NCBI GenBank assembly: GCA_965613025.1
Contig: CBFDUE010000077.1
Coordinates: 1 to 9,823, forward strand
Source: CAYTXJ01 sp965613025
GTDB taxonomy: Bacteria; Desulfobacterota; DSM-4660; Desulfatiglandales; JALVMZ01
Reading direction: 5' to 3'
Length of the DNA: 9,823 nucleotides
Part shown: piece by piece, positions 8,122 through 9,823 of the stretch
Position numbering within the stretch: the stretch's first letter is position 1
Layout: each line of letters opens with the position of its first letter
Notes under the pieces: generated by a model
What the model was told of the DNA's origin: nothing
Databases searched by the model: none
Seen by the model: the letters and a program-made list of their open reading frames with translations, nothing else
Translations under genes and position numbers: made by a program

Positions 8122-8150
8122 TGAGAGCTTTGAATTATTCAAAGCTCTCA
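8122..8150 (+). terminator. Perfect 13-bp stem-loop after the operon, non-canonical terminator
   Basis: TGAGAGCTTTGAA (8122-8134) pairs exactly with TTCAAAGCTCTCA (8138-8150) across a TTA loop, 83 bases after the last operon gene. On the + strand the stem is followed by TAAAAAAG rather than a T-run, so it is not a classical intrinsic terminator for the operon. It may mark a 3' end trimmed back to the stem, or act with Rho. On the - strand the matching T-run precedes the stem, so it is no better in that direction. Confidence 0.35.
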
Positions 8151-8173
8151 TAAAAAAGCTGTAAATGGAATCT

Positions 8174-8207
8174 GTCATTGTGAGGGTCTTAAAAGACCCA
8201 TTACACC
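8174..8207. repeat. Partial copy of the GTCATTG repeat end with a GGGTC hairpin
   Basis: GTCATTGTGAGG (8174-8185) repeats the outer end of the neighbouring palindromic element (GTCATTGCGAGG, 8208-8219) with one mismatch, 34 bases upstream. It runs into a small perfect palindrome, GGGTCTT (8184-8190) against AAGACCC (8193-8199). It looks like a decayed end left by an earlier copy, or one half of a nested insertion. Confidence 0.55.
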
Positions 8208-8297
8208 GTCATTGCGAGGAGCGTTAGCGACGAAGCAATCTCATCCATCAGCGAAGGTTCTTAGATTGCTTCAGCTCCTTCGGAGCTTCGCAATGAC
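8208..8297. repeat. 90-bp palindromic intergenic repeat (GTCATTGCGAGG type, REP/MITE-like)
   Basis: The element begins GTCATTGCGAGGAGCG and ends with CTTCGCAATGAC. The outer GTCATTG/CAATGAC and inner AGCAATCT (8234-8241)/AGATTGCT (8263-8270) pair exactly, with an imperfect GC-rich stretch between them and a 21-base loop region. I recognise this as the widespread dispersed repeat built on GTCATTGCGAGG...AAGCAATCTC, found in many copies between genes in various bacteria. No coding capacity of its own is apparent. An open frame crossing it (8212-8460) is an artefact of the repeat sequence. Confidence 0.75.
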
Positions 8298-8310
8298 AGG
8301 GATCTGGTCT

Positions 8311-8353
8311 CCGACCCGGAGGGTCATCCGACCCGAAGGGGGGTGTAACCCCC
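8311..8353. repeat. 17-bp imperfect tandem repeat and GC-rich hairpins
   Basis: CCGACCCGGAGGGTCAT (8311-8327) is followed directly by CCGACCCGAAGGGGGGT (8328-8344), with 13 of 17 bases the same. The first unit folds as GACCC/GGGTC around GGA. The second runs into GGGGGT (8339-8344) pairing with ACCCCC (8348-8353) around GTA. The GGGTC palindrome echoes the one at 8184-8199, so these hairpins probably belong to the same composite repeat. Confidence 0.55.
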
Positions 8354-8427
8354 AGTGTAAAAGGGGTTATGCAAAGTTCTTAACACATTATGCAAGGAGC
8401 CTTTATAAAAATGGGTCAAGCTGTGGG

Positions 8428-8493
8428 TCGGAAGATAAACCGAAAAATAAGAACCTTTAAGGGGAGGTCATTTTTATCTTCTTTATCTTCCGA
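8428..8493. repeat. 12-bp inverted repeat enclosing 42 bases
   Basis: TCGGAAGATAAA (8428-8439) is the exact reverse complement of TTTATCTTCCGA (8482-8493). The right arm belongs to a direct duplication, TTTATCTTC twice in a row (8473-8490). Just outside lies GTCAAATGTCTTGAC (8500-8514), itself a 5-bp stem. No gene is seen between the arms. It could be the trimmed remains of a small mobile element or a structured RNA. There is not enough here to choose. Confidence 0.5.
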
Positions 8494-8513
8494 TAGGGGG
8501 TCAAATGTCTTGA

Positions 8514-8732
8514 CAATCAACATTAGACTTAAAAAGAGAGGTAATTCCCATTGAAGTCAAATTTAAGAGTCTTAGTAACACTCAAATAAGTCGTTCTTTG
8601 AGAAATTACATAAAGAGATATCATCCTAAAGAGGCAGGGATAATTAACTTTACTTTTAAAGATGAAGATAAGATAGATAATACTCTTATAAGAATTATAC
8701 CTTTTACTTCCCTTATCGGAATGAGACTCTGA
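8514..8732 (+). pseudogene. C-terminal remnant of a DUF4143-type AAA ATPase
   Basis: The + frame ending at the TGA at 8730 has no usable start (upstream in-frame stop at 8511; the first ATG is 8721) but reads like a protein tail. It runs LKREVIPIEVKF (PIEVK at 8547-8561), then SRSLRNYIKRYHPKEAGIIN, then IRIIPFTSLIGMRL. This is the end of the ATPase family pairing an AAA_14 domain with a C-terminal DUF4143 region of nuclease-like fold, where the V-I-P-I-E-V-K strand is typical. Full members are about 400 residues, so only about one sixth remains, cut at its 5' end close to the inverted repeat at 8428-8493. An open frame on the opposite strand here is a shadow. Promoter and start are gone, so it is not expected to be expressed. 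Confidence 0.65.
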
Positions 8733-8881
8733 TAACAAAAGCAGCTAACTAATTAAAATTATTATCGGCTGGCTATTTGCCAAGTATGGTTGTCTATAAA
8801 AAATTTATAGCAGAATGCCTTCTTAGAAATATGTAGGGACTCGAAAAATGCTATATTAATGGAGACTGACTATCCTTCTGA
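8733..8881. other. AT-rich spacer between two gene remnants, no gene seen
   Basis: There is no convincing reading frame. A small palindrome, CTATAAA (8794-8800) against TTTATAG (8804-8810) around AAA, could fold as a weak hairpin. A 19-codon frame (8859-8918) has a protein-like composition, but it is too short to assign and runs into the next remnant in a different frame. Confidence 0.4.
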
Positions 8882-9055
8882 CACTTTAATTTTAAAAAGG
8901 TGTGGTATGGAGCGGTAAAATTATTGGAAAGGAAAGAAAAAATATTAAAAGTTCAAGGACTTGAAGCAATCGACGGAAGTGCAATTATTGACATAAGACC
9001 CTACAATCCCTACTATTATCAAGTAAGGAATATAAAAAGTTACCCACCTCGATGA
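8882..9055 (+). pseudogene. trmO: C-terminal remnant of TrmO (UPF0066, tRNA m6t6A37 methyltransferase)
   Basis: This open + frame lies between stops at 8879 and 9053 and contains no ATG start. Its end carries the TrmO/TsaA signature: AVKLLERKEKILKVQGLEAI, followed by DGSAIIDIRPYNPYYY (the DG to PY core is 8972-9004). This matches the family pattern LD-x-DGTPVLDIKPY-x-P. Intact TrmO methylates the N6 of t6A at position 37 of tRNA using S-adenosylmethionine. Here only about 45 conserved residues remain; the catalytic N-terminal beta-barrel is absent, and the sequence before 8912 no longer resembles the family. A working copy presumably lies elsewhere if the organism needs one. Confidence 0.7.
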
Positions 9056-9097
9056 AAAAGATTCAAAAAGAGTTTGCTGAAAAAGAACAGAAAAAAT

Positions 9098-9823
9098 CTA
9101 CTCCAGTTCATATGACCAGTAATACCTGATTTTCGTCCCTTTGAGATACTCTTCTATTTCAGGAGGGAAATCATGTGCCACAACAATGGGAACCACATCT
9201 CTTCCCTTAATCTGAGATAATTGTTTTACACGTGAAAGAAATCTTCTAAGCTCTTTCTTAGACGGTCTTACCTTACACTCCCCCAAGATGATAATCTCTT
9301 TACCATCTCTTCGGGCAAGACCATATATATTTGCCTGAAACTTTTTACCCTTAGGTAGGTTAAGATACTTGCGTATAAGAGGAGTAATAAGTTCAAGCCC
9401 CAAATCCTTTTTAAGAAGAGAGGGTAGAGCCTTATAGGTCTTATTTTCCAAGCTATATCCCACTGAATTAGATACCCCTTCAAGCCTCTCCTTAACTAAG
9501 ATAAGCTCTTTTGAAAGCTTCTGGATCTCTATCTCTGTCTTTCTCTGGGCTTCGGCCAATTCCTCTACCCTCTGTTCTGTCCTCTTTTGAGCCTCTGCTA
9601 ATCTCTCTACCACCTCCTCCAACCTGCTAACACGCTGTTCAGTCTTCTCTTGCGCCTTGGCAAGCCTCTCTACCACCTCCTCTAACCTGCTAACACGCTG
9701 CTCAGTCTTCTCTTGCGCCTTGGCAAGCCTCTCTACCACCTCCTCTAACCTGCTAACACGCTGTTCAGTCTTCTCTTGCGCCTTGGCAAGCCTCTCTACC
9801 ACCTCCTCTAACCTGCTAACACG
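9098..9823 (-). CDS. Coiled-coil repeat protein with C-terminal PD-(D/E)XK-like domain, 5' end outside window
   Basis: The - strand frame is open through the window end, so the start lies beyond it; the GTG at 9802 is internal to a repeat. About 241 residues are visible. The N-terminal part is a regular coiled coil of 21-residue units (RVSRLEEVVERLAKAQEKTEQ), then a shorter irregular stretch (ELAEAQRKTEIEIQKLSKEL). The C-terminal part looks like a nuclease-fold domain: GYSLENKTYKALPSLL, then FQANIYGLARRDGKEIIILGECKV, giving an E-x-K (codons 9272-9280), and a final region with RDVVPIVVAHDFPPEIEEYL. The usual Asp before the E-x-K is Asn here (9329-9331), which may be normal for this family. I associate the layout with DUF3782-like proteins common in thermophilic bacteria and archaea; function is unknown. 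It converges on the operon and shares no regulation with it. Confidence 0.75.
   Translation of the reverse strand, partial: RVSRLEEVVERLAKAQEKTEQRVSRLEEVVERLAKAQEKTEQRVSRLEEVVERLAKAQEKTEQRVSRLEEVVERLAEAQKRTEQRVEELAEAQRKTEIEIQKLSKELILVKERLEGVSNSVGYSLENKTYKALPSLLKKDLGLELITPLIRKYLNLPKGKKFQANIYGLARRDGKEIIILGECKVRPSKKELRRFLSRVKQLSQIKGRDVVPIVVAHDFPPEIEEYLKGTKIRYYWSYELE
9572..9823 (-). repeat. 63-bp tandem repeat (minisatellite) in the coiled-coil gene
   Basis: Three 63-base units fill 9635-9697, 9698-9760 and 9761-9823. The first and third are identical, and the middle differs at one base (9701, C for T). A fourth, diverged unit lies at 9572-9634, and a shortened one follows toward the 3' end of the gene. 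Each unit encodes 21 residues, exactly three heptads. The array runs off the window, so the total copy number is unknown. Confidence 0.9.

Noticed and set aside
8212..8460. 82-codon + strand open frame
   Set aside because: It starts inside the GTCATTGCGAGG palindromic element and crosses the hairpin repeats. Its composition follows the repeats, and it has no ribosome-binding site of its own.
8510..8540. TTGACA at 8510-8515 as a promoter -35 box
   Set aside because: No -10-like hexamer lies 16-18 bases downstream, and no intact gene follows. The TTGAC is better explained by the GTCAA/TTGAC palindrome.
8529..8738. 69-codon - strand open frame
   Set aside because: It lies antisense to the DUF4143 remnant, whose + strand translation is clearly the protein-like one.
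9052..9129. 25-codon + strand frame beginning ATGA at the TrmO remnant stop
   Set aside because: It has no Shine-Dalgarno, no recognisable motif, and runs into the convergent - strand gene. It is probably a chance frame or a scrap of a lost gene.
9572..9823. CRISPR array
   Set aside because: The 63-bp units are directly adjacent with no unique spacers, and they are in frame within an open coding sequence.

Overview
The window holds most of a multi-gene phage-defence operon on the + strand (about 1-8040), then a gene-poor stretch of repeats and gene remnants (about 8040-9097), then the 3' part of an unrelated coiled-coil/nuclease-like gene on the - strand (9098 to the window end). Base composition is moderate to slightly AT-rich. 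Start sites carry clear Shine-Dalgarno sequences and genes overlap by a few bases, so this is a bacterium or a bacterial-style genome. The GTCATTGCGAGG palindromic element and the nuclease-like coiled-coil family are types I associate with anaerobic or thermophilic Gram-negative lineages (Desulfobacterota or Nitrospirota-like). That placement is only a guess.

The operon reads: C-terminal part of a PglX-type DNA methyltransferase (open at the window edge), an SMC/OLD-like AAA ATPase, a small protein with a PD-(D/E)XK-like signature, a 952-residue SNF2/DEAD-type helicase (BrxHII-like), a PglZ alkaline-phosphatase-superfamily protein, and a 255-residue winged-helix-like protein. PglX, BrxHII helicase, PglZ and a terminal small gene in that order match what I recall of type 3 BREX. 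The brxF and brxC genes expected for that type would lie upstream, outside the window. The first genes are tightly coupled: a 4-base ATGA overlap, a 29-base overlap with an internal Shine-Dalgarno, and an 8-base overlap between helicase and pglZ. In BREX, the methyltransferase marks host DNA, and the ATPase/helicase and PglZ parts are needed to block phage replication.

The most interesting element is the two-gene insert between pglX and the helicase: an ATPase with a full set of ABC motifs, translationally coupled to a predicted small nuclease. It is not part of the core BREX type 3 set as I know it. It resembles in logic the ATPase + nuclease effector pairs of other defence systems (PARIS, Septu and similar), so this may be a BREX locus with a built-in second effector. 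A second oddity is a pair of heptanucleotide repeat arrays inside the 5' coding region of the helicase.

Downstream of the operon lie a perfect 13-bp stem-loop, a 90-bp palindromic repeat element with satellite hairpins, and a widely spaced 12-bp inverted repeat. After these come the 5'-truncated tail of a DUF4143-type ATPase and the tail of a TrmO (UPF0066) gene, both without starts. This is the debris expected at the edge of an exchangeable defence island. The - strand gene at the end carries a near-perfect 63-bp tandem repeat (21 residues, three heptads) that runs off the window, followed by a nuclease-like domain.
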